64,000 nt of DNA from Streptomyces sp. NBC_00289 (GTDB lineage Bacteria > Actinomycetota > Actinomycetes > Streptomycetales > Streptomycetaceae). The notes below the pieces were generated by a model. It ran no database searches, was not told the origin of the DNA, and saw nothing but the letters and a program-made list of their open reading frames with translations. Within the stretch, counting starts at the first letter, position 1. The number at the start of each line of letters is the position of its first letter. Made by a program: the position numbers and the translations under genes. Positions 35,042 through 43,709 of this stretch are shown in pieces. The stretch is taken from contig NZ_CP108046.1 in NCBI RefSeq assembly GCF_041435115.1, positions 7,936,001 to 8,000,000 of the forward strand, written 5' to 3'.

Positions 35042-35950
35042 ATGCGACAGGTCACCCGCAAGGGCCTGATGACCGTGGCGGCCGCGACCGGTGTGATCGC
35101 CGCCGCGGGAGGCGCCGCCCACGCCGACTCGGGCGCGAGCGGCTCGAGTTCGAACTCGCCCGGCGTGCTGTCCGGCAACACCGTGCAGGTGCCGGTGCAC
35201 GTGCCGGTGAACGCCTGCGGCAACACGGTGAACGTCGTCGGGGTCCTGAACCCCGCGGTCGGCAACAAGTGCGCCAACAGGAGCGGCGGCAGCGGTTCCT
35301 CCGGAGGATACGGCGACTCCCGAGGTCACGGGGGCAGCCACGGAGGACACGGAGGCCACGGAGGACACGGGGGCGGCCATGAGGGCTCCGGGGGCTCGCA
35401 CGCCGGCGGACACACCGGCGGCTCTCCGGGTGTCGGCTCCGGCAATCACGTCGAGGTGCCGATCGACGCCCCGGTGAACGTCTGCGGCAACAGCGTGGAT
35501 CTCATCGGCATCGGCAACCCTGCCCTGGGCAACGACTGCGCGAACGACGGCGGTTACGGCGGCGGTCACTCCACGCCGCCCGGGAAGCCGGGGCACCCCG
35601 GCAGCCCCGAGCAGCCGGGCCACCCCGGTCACCCGGGCAGTCCGCACCACCCCGGCAACCCGAGCCACCCGGGCAACCCGGGGACTCCGAACCAGCCGGG
35701 TCACCCCGGCACCCCGGCGCAGCCGGGTCACCCCGGCTTCCCGGGCACCCCGCCGGCCTCGGGCGGCCACGTGCCGGGCGGCTCCGCGCACGTCGACCAG
35801 CCGGGAGCCCGGTCCGTCGTCCAGCCGCAGGCAGCCGCGCAGCTTGCCCACACCGGCAGCGACCTGCCGATGGGCCTGGTCCTCCCGGTGGGCGCCGGGG
35901 CGCTGCTGGCGGGCGCGGTGCTGTACCGCAAGGGGCGCACCTCCATGTGA
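35042..35950 (+). CDS. chpC: Long chaplin ChpC with two chaplin domains and sortase signal
   Basis: A 302-residue cell-wall-anchored chaplin. Signal peptide to about residue 28; chaplin domain 1 at about 39-78 and domain 2 at about 128-167, each with CGN and a second Cys. Between them is a Gly/His-rich linker (GGHGGHGGHGGGHEG). After domain 2 comes a collagen-like stretch of PGHPGSP/PGNPSHP units (about residues 178-240). LAHTG at 268-272 is the LAXTG sortase motif, followed by a membrane helix and RKGRTSM tail. Sortase E links it to peptidoglycan, where it anchors short chaplins. The long Gly-Pro-x linker seems larger than in S. coelicolor ChpC as I remember it. Confidence 0.93.
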   Translation: MRQVTRKGLMTVAAATGVIAAAGGAAHADSGASGSSSNSPGVLSGNTVQVPVHVPVNACGNTVNVVGVLNPAVGNKCANRSGGSGSSGGYGDSRGHGGSHGGHGGHGGHGGGHEGSGGSHAGGHTGGSPGVGSGNHVEVPIDAPVNVCGNSVDLIGIGNPALGNDCANDGGYGGGHSTPPGKPGHPGSPEQPGHPGHPGSPHHPGNPSHPGNPGTPNQPGHPGTPAQPGHPGFPGTPPASGGHVPGGSAHVDQPGARSVVQPQAAAQLAHTGSDLPMGLVLPVGAGALLAGAVLYRKGRTSM

Positions 35951-36064
35951 TCGGGTGCACACCGTCCGAAGACGCCGGGTGCGGCGCGCACCGCACCGGA
36001 AACGGGCGGTGACCGCGACGGAACGGGCCTCGCTCCGGCGGGGCCCGTCACCCTGTCCGCCGTC

Positions 36065-36253
36065 TCACCAGGTGGCACGCACCTGGCGGATGATCCGCCG
36101 CCGCAACCGCACCCTGCGGCTGCCGTCGCGCAGCAGACTGAGGCGGTCCAACTCCCAGTGTCCGTACTCAGCATGGTCCGTCAGCAGGCGTGTGGCGTCC
36201 TTGCGGGAGACCCCGCGCGGTACGTACACGTCGACAAATTCGTATTCCGGCAT
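36065..36253 (-). CDS. DUF5703 family small protein
   Basis: A 62-residue protein, MPEYEFVDVYVPRGVSRKDA then TRLLTDHAEYGHWELDRLSL, ending in an Arg-rich tail (RRVRLRRRIIRQVRATW). This is the pattern of the actinobacterial DUF5703 proteins, found in Streptomyces beside the chaplin genes. The basic tail could bind nucleic acid or membrane; no function is known. It is divergent from the acidic protein gene 47 bp away. Confidence 0.85.
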   Translation of the reverse strand: MPEYEFVDVYVPRGVSRKDATRLLTDHAEYGHWELDRLSLLRDGSRRVRLRRRIIRQVRATW

Positions 36254-36300
36254 CGCATCTATTGTGCGGGCACGGGCTCGGTACGGATAGCGTCTGCACT

Positions 36301-37011
36301 ATGTCTGATGCTGCGCAGCCCACCGCTGCCGAGGTACGAGCCGCCGCCGAGGCGGTCAAGACCGCGCTCGACCGCCACCTGGCCGCGGTCGAACGCAGGT
36401 CCGGGGAGGACGACCCCGCTGTCTACGAGGCGTTCAACCAGCTGGCCGCGGCCGCCGAGGTGTACGACGAGCTGCTCTACGACCGCCACGACGAGGTCAC
36501 GCCTTTCGAGATCCCGGCTGCGGACGACTCGCTGCCCCCCTACACGGGCCCCGAGGAGCCGAACGCGCTCAGCGTGCTGATCCGTCGCGACTACGCCGTG
36601 GTGGAACCGCAGCGCCTGCTGGCACAGGCCGAGCGGGTCGAGGCGGTGGACGACGAGGGCGCGGACACGGAGGCCTCCGTCACGGTGCACGGGGCGCTGG
36701 GCATCCTGTTCGGCGAGTTCGAGGCGGACGAGATCGCCTCCCGGCACAAGGAGTTCGGTCTGGAGGAGGGCGACTCCACGCTCTGGGTGACGGCCGCCGA
36801 CGAGCCGGCCGATCCCGGTGAGTGGCTGGAGGCGCCGTTCGAGCAGATCGATCCGCAGCGGGTGATCTGCCGCTTCGACGTCAGCGCGGTGTTCGACGAC
36901 GAGATCGACGACGACGCGGACCTCGAGGAGGACGAGGAGCTCGAAGAACTCGAAGACGGCGCGGAGGACGACGTCGAGGACGACCTGGAGCCGCAGGACG
37001 CGGATCGCTGA
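36301..37011 (+). CDS. Hypothetical acidic protein
   Basis: A 236-residue cytoplasmic protein of unknown function. The N-terminal third is helical (AEVRAAAEAVKTALDRHLAA, YEAFNQLAAAAEVYDELLYD). A middle alpha/beta part follows (PNALSVLIRRDYAVVEPQRL, SVTVHGALGILFGEFEADEI). The C-terminal 35 residues are almost entirely Asp/Glu. Such tails often mediate protein contacts. No ribosome binding site precedes the ATG, and tacggatagcgt lies just upstream, so the transcript may start at or near the ATG (leaderless). It is convergent with the RecD-like gene across a strong terminator. Confidence 0.78.
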   Translation: MSDAAQPTAAEVRAAAEAVKTALDRHLAAVERRSGEDDPAVYEAFNQLAAAAEVYDELLYDRHDEVTPFEIPAADDSLPPYTGPEEPNALSVLIRRDYAVVEPQRLLAQAERVEAVDDEGADTEASVTVHGALGILFGEFEADEIASRHKEFGLEEGDSTLWVTAADEPADPGEWLEAPFEQIDPQRVICRFDVSAVFDDEIDDDADLEEDEELEELEDGAEDDVEDDLEPQDADR

Positions 37012-37029
37012 CGGGCACGTCGGTCGACA

Positions 37030-37072
37030 CGACGGCGGCGGCACGGGGCAGAACCCCGTGCCGCCGCCGTCG
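37030..37072. terminator. Bidirectional terminator, 19-bp hairpin
   Basis: Arms cgacggcggcggcacgggg and ccccgtgccgccgccgtcg pair perfectly with a 5-nt loop. It lies between two convergent genes. Confidence 0.85.
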
Positions 37073-37077
37073 TCCGT

Positions 37078-39360
37078 TCATCCGGCGGCCGGGACCTGGG
37101 CGCCGAGCAGGGCGGGGAGCCGGGTCGTGCGGGTCTTCGCCGGCACCTCCGCCACGGCCTTCGGCAGCGCCTGCTCCACGCCGTGGACCACGGACAGATG
37201 GCGGTCCGCACGGCCGAACGCCGTGTAGACCCAGGGACGGCTGAGCGACTGCACCGCGTCGCCGGGCAGCACCACGACCGCCGCGGACCACCGGCATCCC
37301 ACCGCCTGGTGCGCGGTCAGCGCCCATCCGTGCCGCACGGTCTGCTCCACCCGCTCCCGGGGTACGACGACCGTCTCGCCCCCGCACGACAGGTGCAGCC
37401 CGTCGTCGTCGGCCTTCTCCACGCGGCCCGGCAGAGTACGGCCCGGCGCGGGGGAGTAGGCGATCCGGTCACCGGGGTCGAAGCCGCCGAACCGGCCGGG
37501 GCCCGGGTTGAGCCGCTCCTTGAGCGCCGTGTTCAGCGCGCGCGTGCCGGCCGCACCGCCGTGGCCCGGGGTGATCACCTGGGTCTCCTCGGCCGGGATG
37601 CCGATCGCCCGCGGCACCGAGTCCGCGACCAGCTGCACGGTGCGGTGCACGGCCTCGCCCGCGTCCCGCACCGGCACGATCACGACCTCCTTGCCGGGGG
37701 CCTCCACCTGGTTCAGCTCGCCGATGCCGACGCCCGAGACCAGCTCGCCCAGCGGACCCGGGTCCGGCCGCCGCGAGGCGACCTGGGGGCAGGCCCGCGC
37801 CGCCAGCAGGTCCGCGAAGACGCGGCCGGGGCCGGCCGACCACAGCACCGCCGGGTCCCCGGCCAGCACCAGCCGGGCGCCGTCCGGCAGCGACTCCGAG
37901 ACCAGGGCCGCCGTCTCGACGTCCAGCTGGGGCGCGTCGAGTACGACGAGCAGGTCGAGGTCCAGCGCACCGTCCCGGTCCCGGCCCGGACCCTCGGCGC
38001 CGGCCAGCAGCCCGGCGACGGTGGCGACACCGGGGCCGGCGCTCTCGGGAGGCCCGGAGCTGTCGGCCGGGGAACCGGCCTGCGCGGCGGCCCGTGCGGT
38101 CAGGGCCGCGAAGCGGGCGCGGCCGAGCGGGGTGTGGGCGGCGGCCCAGGCACGCAGCCCGAGTCCGTGCGCGGCGCGCAGCAGCGCCGCCGGTTCCGCC
38201 AGGGACGCCTCGGCGCCGGTGTGCAGGACGAGGCCATGGCCCGCGACCGCGCGGATCAGCTCCGCGGCGGAGCCCTCGGCGGATGCGGCGGCCCCTTCCC
38301 AGTCCGCGGCCGAACCGTCCTCCTTGGGCACCGAGTTGACCAGCCGGGCCAGGCCGTCCGCGAGGCTCTCCTCGGCGAGGGCGTACCGCTCCAGGCCGAC
38401 GAGGACACGGACCGGCCGCTCCTCGTCCTCCGCCTCCTCCGCCTGCCGGTCGGGCACCGCGGACTGCTCCAGGGCGTCCTGGAACAGCAGGGCCTCGCCC
38501 TCCGCGACGGTGTCCTGCACGGCCGCTTCCGGGTCCGGCACGGCCTGACGGCCCAGCGCGGCGACGAGGGCCGGCAGGTCCAGGGCGGTGTGCCCGGCCA
38601 GGGCCGCCTGCTCCAGCAGCCAGACGGTGACCGCCCGCACCCGCCGCTCGTCGGCCGGGCCGCAGTCCGCGCCGAGCAGCGCCCGCGCGAAGCCGTCGGC
38701 CTGCTCCGGCCGCACACCGCCGACCCGCAGCAACTGCCAGGGATCCGCCCGCAGCAGCTCGTCCGCTCCCTCTCCCAGGGCGGCGGCGACCTGCGGAGCG
38801 AGCGTGTCGGGCGCACCGCCGTCGGTCAGCACGCGCCGCACGGCCCCGACGGTCTCCGGCGCGGCGGCCGAGGGCGAGGTGACGGGCTGCGCGGACACGG
38901 GCTGGGGCCTCGGTTCGGCGGCGGGCCGGCGTGGTGCGGGCTCGGGCTCGCGGAAGGCGGTGGCCACGGGCTTCTCCCCGCTCTCCACGGCCCGTACGGC
39001 CGCGAGGAGCTCGGCCGCGGTGCCGCTGAGCTTGGTCCCGCTCTCCACGGGCGCCTTCCGCTCTGCCTTCCGCCGCTCGATGCGTTCCCGCTCCACCCGC
39101 TGGGCGGCCAGCTCGGCCTCGGCCTCGGAGAGCTTGGCGGCGCCGTCCCCCTCGGCGCCTGCCGTCTCCTCCGTGGCCTCGCCACCCTCGCCGCCCTCGC
39201 CGGTCAGGGCGTCCGCGACCGGCCCCGCGGCGGCGCCGGCGTCGTCGCTCCCGGTCTCAGCCACGGTCCCGGACTCCGGTGTGCCGCCCTCCGCCGCGGC
39301 GTCCGGCGTTTCCGGCTCGGTGTCCTGAGCGTCCTCGGTGGGCTCCGGCTCCGTGCTCAC
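37078..39360 (-). CDS. RecD-like helicase-fold protein with degenerate ATPase motifs
   Basis: A 760-residue protein. The first 150 residues are acidic and low-complexity. Then comes a helix-hairpin-helix-type region (DPWQLLRVGGVRPEQADGFA), as in RecD2. Where RecD2 has the Walker A loop GGPGTGKT, this protein has GHGLVLHTGAEASLAEPAAL, with neither the GKT/S nor the loop glycines. The Walker B equivalent is LLVVLDAPQLDVETAALVSE, with DA in place of DE; LVLAGDPAVLWSAGPGRVFADLL and GWALTAHQAVGCRWSAAVVV align with RecD motifs III and VI. It probably cannot hydrolyse ATP and may be a DNA-binding or structural paralogue. Start GTG overlaps the aldo/keto reductase stop by 4 bp. Confidence 0.75.
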   Translation of the reverse strand: MSTEPEPTEDAQDTEPETPDAAAEGGTPESGTVAETGSDDAGAAAGPVADALTGEGGEGGEATEETAGAEGDGAAKLSEAEAELAAQRVERERIERRKAERKAPVESGTKLSGTAAELLAAVRAVESGEKPVATAFREPEPAPRRPAAEPRPQPVSAQPVTSPSAAAPETVGAVRRVLTDGGAPDTLAPQVAAALGEGADELLRADPWQLLRVGGVRPEQADGFARALLGADCGPADERRVRAVTVWLLEQAALAGHTALDLPALVAALGRQAVPDPEAAVQDTVAEGEALLFQDALEQSAVPDRQAEEAEDEERPVRVLVGLERYALAEESLADGLARLVNSVPKEDGSAADWEGAAASAEGSAAELIRAVAGHGLVLHTGAEASLAEPAALLRAAHGLGLRAWAAAHTPLGRARFAALTARAAAQAGSPADSSGPPESAGPGVATVAGLLAGAEGPGRDRDGALDLDLLVVLDAPQLDVETAALVSESLPDGARLVLAGDPAVLWSAGPGRVFADLLAARACPQVASRRPDPGPLGELVSGVGIGELNQVEAPGKEVVIVPVRDAGEAVHRTVQLVADSVPRAIGIPAEETQVITPGHGGAAGTRALNTALKERLNPGPGRFGGFDPGDRIAYSPAPGRTLPGRVEKADDDGLHLSCGGETVVVPRERVEQTVRHGWALTAHQAVGCRWSAAVVVLPGDAVQSLSRPWVYTAFGRADRHLSVVHGVEQALPKAVAEVPAKTRTTRLPALLGAQVPAAG

Positions 39361-40340
39361 AGCGTGCTCCAGTCGTGATCGGGATAGCGGTGCAGGGGCG
39401 CCGACACGTCGTCGAGCGCCCGGCAGATCTCGTCAGGAAGACTAAGGGCCTCCACTGACAACGCCGCCGTGAGCTGTTGCGCGTTGCGCGCGCCGACGAT
39501 CGGCGCGGTCACGCCGGGCCGGTCGCGGACCCACGCCAGTGCCACCTGGAGCGGGGTCACGGCGAGTCCGTCCGCCGCGGTCGCCACGGCGTCCACGATG
39601 CGGCTCGCCGTGTCGTCGAGATACGGCGCGACGAAGGGCGCCATGTGTTGCGAGCCGCCCCGCGAGTCGGCCGGCGTCGAGTGCCGGTACTTGCCCGTCA
39701 GGACCCCGCGGCCGAGCGGTGAGGAGGGCAGCAGGCCGATCCCGAGATCCTGGGCGGCCGGCAGCACCTCGCGTTCGATGCCCCGCTGGAGCAGCGAGTA
39801 CTCCAGCTGCGTACCCGCCAGCCGGGTCCGCGTACCCGGGGCCGCGAGCTGCCAGGTCGCCGCCTTGGCGAGCTGCCAGCCAGAGAAGTTGGACACCGCG
39901 GCGTAGCGGGCGCGACCGCTGCTGACCGCGAGGTCGAGCGCCTGGAGAGTCTCCTCCAGGGGGGTGACCGGGTCGAAGGCGTGGATGTGCCACAGGTCGA
40001 CGTAGTCCGTGCCGAGGCGGGTCAGCGAGTCGTCCAGGGCGGCGAGCAGGTGGCCGCGCGAGCCGTCGGAGCGGCGGTCGGGGTCCGGCACACTGCCGGC
40101 CTTCGTGGAGATGACGAGGTCCCGGCGCGGTACGAGGCCTTCTATGAGACGTCCGAGCAGGTACTCGGCGTCTCCGTCGCCGTACACGTCCGCGGTGTCG
40201 ACGAGGGAGCCGCCCGCCTCCCAGAACGTCTTCAAGAGGTCCGCCGCGTCGTGCTCGTCCGTGTCCCGGCCCCAGGTGAGGGTGCCGAGCCCGATGCGGG
40301 ACACGCGCAGGCCGGTGCGACCGAGATGCCTCTGCTCCAT
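39357..40340 (-). CDS. Aldo/keto reductase
   Basis: A 327-residue NADPH-dependent aldo/keto reductase. MEQRHLGRTGLRVSRIGLGT, catalytic Asp/Tyr in SLVDTADVYGDGDAE, Lys in VISTKAG, His in DLWHIHAFD, and the C-terminal cofactor loop PIVGARNAQQL. It would reduce aldehydes or ketones of unknown origin. ATG 40340 starts exactly at family sequence; the ribosome binding site is weak. The gene overlaps the RecD-like gene by 4 bp, so the two are translationally coupled although their functions look unrelated. Confidence 0.9.
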   Translation of the reverse strand: MEQRHLGRTGLRVSRIGLGTLTWGRDTDEHDAADLLKTFWEAGGSLVDTADVYGDGDAEYLLGRLIEGLVPRRDLVISTKAGSVPDPDRRSDGSRGHLLAALDDSLTRLGTDYVDLWHIHAFDPVTPLEETLQALDLAVSSGRARYAAVSNFSGWQLAKAATWQLAAPGTRTRLAGTQLEYSLLQRGIEREVLPAAQDLGIGLLPSSPLGRGVLTGKYRHSTPADSRGGSQHMAPFVAPYLDDTASRIVDAVATAADGLAVTPLQVALAWVRDRPGVTAPIVGARNAQQLTAALSVEALSLPDEICRALDDVSAPLHRYPDHDWSTL

Positions 40341-40525
40341 GAACGCCGAGATTACTGGCCAGAACCTGTCGCGTGGGTGCCGGTGGATAACCAGTTTCGC
40401 GGCCGCTGCCGGTGCGGGTGCCGGGTTCGCCCCGCCGTCCCGACCCCGACCGCGACCTGCCCCGATCCGCACCCCCGCGCTATGGTTCGGCCCAAGGGAC
40501 GTTACTGATCGGTAAGGGGATCGGC

Positions 40526-41581
40526 ATGCAGCTCGGGATCAACCTCGGCTACTGGGGTGCCGGAATGGACGGGGACAACCTGGCCGTGGCCCAGGAGGCC
40601 GACCGGCTCGGGTACGCCGTCTGCTGGGCCGCCGAGGCCTATGGCTCCGACGCGGCCACCGTGCTCACCTGGGTCGCCGCCCAGACCGAGCGCATCGACG
40701 TGGGTTCGGCCATCTTCCAGATCCCGGCCCGCCAGCCGGCGATGACCGCGATGACCGCCGCCACGCTCGACTCGCTGTCCGGCGGCCGGTTCCGGCTCGG
40801 CCTCGGCGTCTCGGGCCCGCAGGTCTCCGAGGGCTGGTACGGCGTCAAGTTCGACAAGCCGCTCTCGCGCACCCGCGAGTACGTCGAGATCGTGCGCAAG
40901 GCCATGACACGGGAGCGGCTGTCGTTCGAGGGGGAGCACTGGACGCTGCCGCTGCCGGGCGGCCCGGGCAAGCCGATCAAGCTGACCGTGCACCCGGAGC
41001 GCGAGCACATCCCGCTCTACATCGCCGCCATCGGTCCGAAGAACCTCGAACAGACCGGTGAGATCGCCGACGGGGCGCTGCTCATCTTCCCGTCCGCCGA
41101 CCACATCGAGGACACCGCGATCCAGTACCTGCGCGCGGGCCGCGAGAAGGCCGGCAAGACCCTCGACGGCTTCGACGTCTGCCCCACGCTGCCGCTCGCC
41201 GTCGGCGAGGACAAGGACGTGGCCTCGCTCGCCGACACCTTCCGCCCCTACACCGCGCTGTACGTCGGCGGCATGGGCAGCCGTAAGCAGAACTTCTACA
41301 ACCAGCTCGCCCAGCGCATGGGTTACGAGAAGGAGGCCGCCGAGATCCAGGACAAGTACCTGGCCGGCGACAAGCAGGGTGCCGCGGCCGCCGTACCGCA
41401 CGACCTGATCGACAAGACGACGCTGCTCGGCAGCGTCGAGCGGATCGCGGACCGGATGAAGGCCTACGCCGCGGCCGGGGTCACCACCCTGACCCTCGCG
41501 CCCGCGGGCTTCACGCTCGACGAGCGGATCGCCTCACTGCGCGCCGGCACCGAGGCCATGGAGCGCGCCGGACTCGCCTGA
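40526..41581 (+). CDS. LLM-class F420-dependent oxidoreductase
   Basis: A 351-residue TIM-barrel flavin/F420 oxidoreductase of the luciferase-like superfamily. MQLGINLGYWGAG, ADRLGYAVCWAAEAYGSDA, and GRFRLGLGVSGPQVSEGWYG are signatures of the F420-dependent N5,N10-methylene-H4MPT-reductase-like (MER) branch that is abundant in actinomycetes. The substrate is unknown. ATG 40526 has aagggga 5 bp upstream. It is divergent from the aldo/keto reductase gene and followed by a clear hairpin. Confidence 0.9.
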   Translation: MQLGINLGYWGAGMDGDNLAVAQEADRLGYAVCWAAEAYGSDAATVLTWVAAQTERIDVGSAIFQIPARQPAMTAMTAATLDSLSGGRFRLGLGVSGPQVSEGWYGVKFDKPLSRTREYVEIVRKAMTRERLSFEGEHWTLPLPGGPGKPIKLTVHPEREHIPLYIAAIGPKNLEQTGEIADGALLIFPSADHIEDTAIQYLRAGREKAGKTLDGFDVCPTLPLAVGEDKDVASLADTFRPYTALYVGGMGSRKQNFYNQLAQRMGYEKEAAEIQDKYLAGDKQGAAAAVPHDLIDKTTLLGSVERIADRMKAYAAAGVTTLTLAPAGFTLDERIASLRAGTEAMERAGLA

Positions 41582-41586
41582 CACGG

Positions 41587-41613
41587 CGGCGGCCCACAAC
41601 GCGTGGGCCGCCG
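41587..41613. terminator. Terminator after the F420 oxidoreductase
   Basis: Arms cggcggcccac and gtgggccgccg (11 bp) with a 5-nt loop, starting 6 bp after the stop. A second inverted repeat, cggccgtgg/ccacggccg (41622-41662), follows. Confidence 0.75.
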
Positions 41614-41837
41614 AAGTTCCGCGGCCGTGGTGGGGGCTCGGGGGTCTTCCCCGCCACGGCCGTCACGGGGAACAACGCGCGGGAGTCCGCTCGGTTACGC
41701 CCCGCTCGTGACGCCGACGGTCCCCCTTTCGGCGCAGTTGTCCGACACAGCTGTTGCGGCACCTCCCGCACCGCACTTGACTCGTTCTCCGGGGATTCCT
41801 GCGGAATCGGCCGGAACGCTGCGGAGAGGTGCCCACG

Positions 41838-42626
41838 ATGCTTTCGGCGAAGAATCTGTTCCAGGAGATCCTCGACGACGACGAGTCCTTCCGGCTGTTC
41901 TGCTCCATCGCCGCCAGCGGGGAGTCGCAGGGCGGCTGGGAGAACGGACGCATCGCCGCGCTCGTCCCGGCCGACGCCCGCGAACTCGCACCCAAGATCG
42001 CCCGGCACGGCGCCGACGAGGACAAGCACGGCCGGATCTTCCACGCCCTGCTCAGAAAGCGCGGCCTGCGACCGGTCCCCGTACCGCCCGAGACCGACTA
42101 CACGATGCTCCTGGAGCGGCACGGCATCGGTCTCGCGCACGAGAAGCTCAGGGACGACGAGCCGCTGAGCGTGCGGGACGTCGTCACCTACCTCGCCCAC
42201 AGCCGGGTCACCGAGCAGCGCGCCTCCGAGCAGATGCGACTGCTGCGCAGACACTTCGCCGACCACCCCGACATCGGGCGCGCCGTGAGAATGATCTCGA
42301 ACGACGAGGACAACCACCTCGCCTACTGCCACGAGGAACTGCTCCGCCTCGCCTACGCCGGTCACGGCCGCGCCATCCAGCGCGCGCTGCGCGAGTGCGC
42401 CCTCGCGGAGATCCGCGTCTACCGGGACGTCAGCCTCGCCGTCATGGACCACATGGGACGCATCCTCGGCTGGCCGAAGGCGAAGTCCGCGCTCTTCGCG
42501 GCCGGTATCCACGCCGTGTACGCCTACGAGCGGCTCGCGGGCTGGCGCCGGATGGCGAGCCTGCGGATGCCCGAGCGCCGCGACGCGCTCGGCGGGCCCG
42601 CGACCACGGCCCCCGAGTTCGCCTGA
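41838..42626 (+). CDS. Ferritin-like diiron domain protein
   Basis: A 262-residue all-helical protein of the ferritin-like superfamily. Metal-ligand motifs IARHGADEDKHGRIFHALLR and RMISNDEDNHLAYCHEELLR have the ExxH spacing (E-D-K-H and E-D-N-H) of two-iron sites. The paired motifs, each with a preceding helix, suggest a four-helix bundle that binds iron or another metal. An oxidase or oxygen-using role is possible; iron storage is less likely for a single 262-residue unit. ATG 41838 follows gagagg; the GTG 9 bases upstream lacks a site. Confidence 0.8.
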   Translation: MLSAKNLFQEILDDDESFRLFCSIAASGESQGGWENGRIAALVPADARELAPKIARHGADEDKHGRIFHALLRKRGLRPVPVPPETDYTMLLERHGIGLAHEKLRDDEPLSVRDVVTYLAHSRVTEQRASEQMRLLRRHFADHPDIGRAVRMISNDEDNHLAYCHEELLRLAYAGHGRAIQRALRECALAEIRVYRDVSLAVMDHMGRILGWPKAKSALFAAGIHAVYAYERLAGWRRMASLRMPERRDALGGPATTAPEFA

Positions 42627-42648
42627 ACCACCCGCCTCGCGCGCGTGC

Positions 42649-43647
42649 CTACAGCCAGCCCCGGCGCTGGAACAGCCGGTACAGCGCGACCTCCAGAGCG
42701 GCCATCAGCGCGATCACCGCCGGATACGACCACACCCAGTGCAGCTCCGGCATGTGGTCGAAGTTCATGCCGTAGATCCCCGCGATCATCGTGGGGACCG
42801 CCGCCATGGCCGCCCACGCGGAGATCTTGCGCATGTCGTCGTTCTGCCGGACGCTCATCTGCGCGAGATGCGCCGACAGGACGTCCGAGACCAGCCGGTC
42901 CAGCCCCTCCACCGACTCGTTCACCCGCGTGAGGTGGTCGTTGACGTCCCGGAAGAAGGGCCGCGCCCTGTCGTCGACGAACGGCACCGCCCCGCCGAAC
43001 TGACCGACGCCCGACAGTCGCATCAGCGGCAGCGCCAGGGGTCCGGTGGCCCGGCGGAACTCCAGGATCTGCCGTTTGAAGGTGTAGATCCGCGAGGCCG
43101 TGTGGCGTGAGCCGCCGCCGTTCGGCGAGAAGACCTCCGTCTCCAGTTCCTCCAGGTCGGTCTGCAACTCGGTGGCCACGTCCAGGTAGTGGTCGACGAC
43201 GGCGTCGGTGATCGCGTACAGCACCGCGGTGGGGCCCTTGCCCAGCAGCTCGGGTTCGTTCTCGAGGCGGCTCCGCACGGCACCGAGCGAGGAGCCCTCG
43301 CCGTGGCGGACGGTCACCACGAAGGAGTCGCCGAGGAACAGCATGAGCTCGCCGGTGGAGACGGCGTCGCTCTCCTGCTCGTAGACGACGGGTTTGAGGA
43401 CCAGGAACAGCGAGTCGTCGTACACCTCCAGCTTGGGCCGCTGATGGGCCTTCAGGGCGTCCTCGACGGCCAGCGGGTGCAGCCCGAACTCCTCGGTGAC
43501 GCGGTCGAACTCCTTCTCCGACGGCTCGTGCAGCCCGACCCACACGAACGCGTCGCCCGTGGCACGGGCCTGCGCGAGGGCGTCGGAAAGGTCCTCGGGA
43601 CCCTCCGTCCGGTGCCCGTCCCGGTAGATGGCACAGTCGACGATCAC
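42649..43647 (-). CDS. corA: CorA-family magnesium/cobalt transporter
   Basis: A 332-residue CorA protein. The large N-terminal cytoplasmic domain includes FVWVGLHEPSEKEFDRVTEE and HPLAVEDALKAHQRPKLEVY; the long stalk helix precedes two C-terminal membrane spans with the signature YGMNF between them. The family forms pentameric Mg2+ (or Co2+/Zn2+) channels. GTG 43647 is the only start giving the family N-terminus. It is convergent with the ferritin-like gene (22 bp). Confidence 0.92.
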   Translation of the reverse strand: MIVDCAIYRDGHRTEGPEDLSDALAQARATGDAFVWVGLHEPSEKEFDRVTEEFGLHPLAVEDALKAHQRPKLEVYDDSLFLVLKPVVYEQESDAVSTGELMLFLGDSFVVTVRHGEGSSLGAVRSRLENEPELLGKGPTAVLYAITDAVVDHYLDVATELQTDLEELETEVFSPNGGGSRHTASRIYTFKRQILEFRRATGPLALPLMRLSGVGQFGGAVPFVDDRARPFFRDVNDHLTRVNESVEGLDRLVSDVLSAHLAQMSVRQNDDMRKISAWAAMAAVPTMIAGIYGMNFDHMPELHWVWSYPAVIALMAALEVALYRLFQRRGWL

Positions 43648-43709
43648 GGACCGTATTCTCCTTCCGCCCGGCAGCTCCCGCCATCAGGCGGGCGCCTACG
43701 CTGGTCCGC

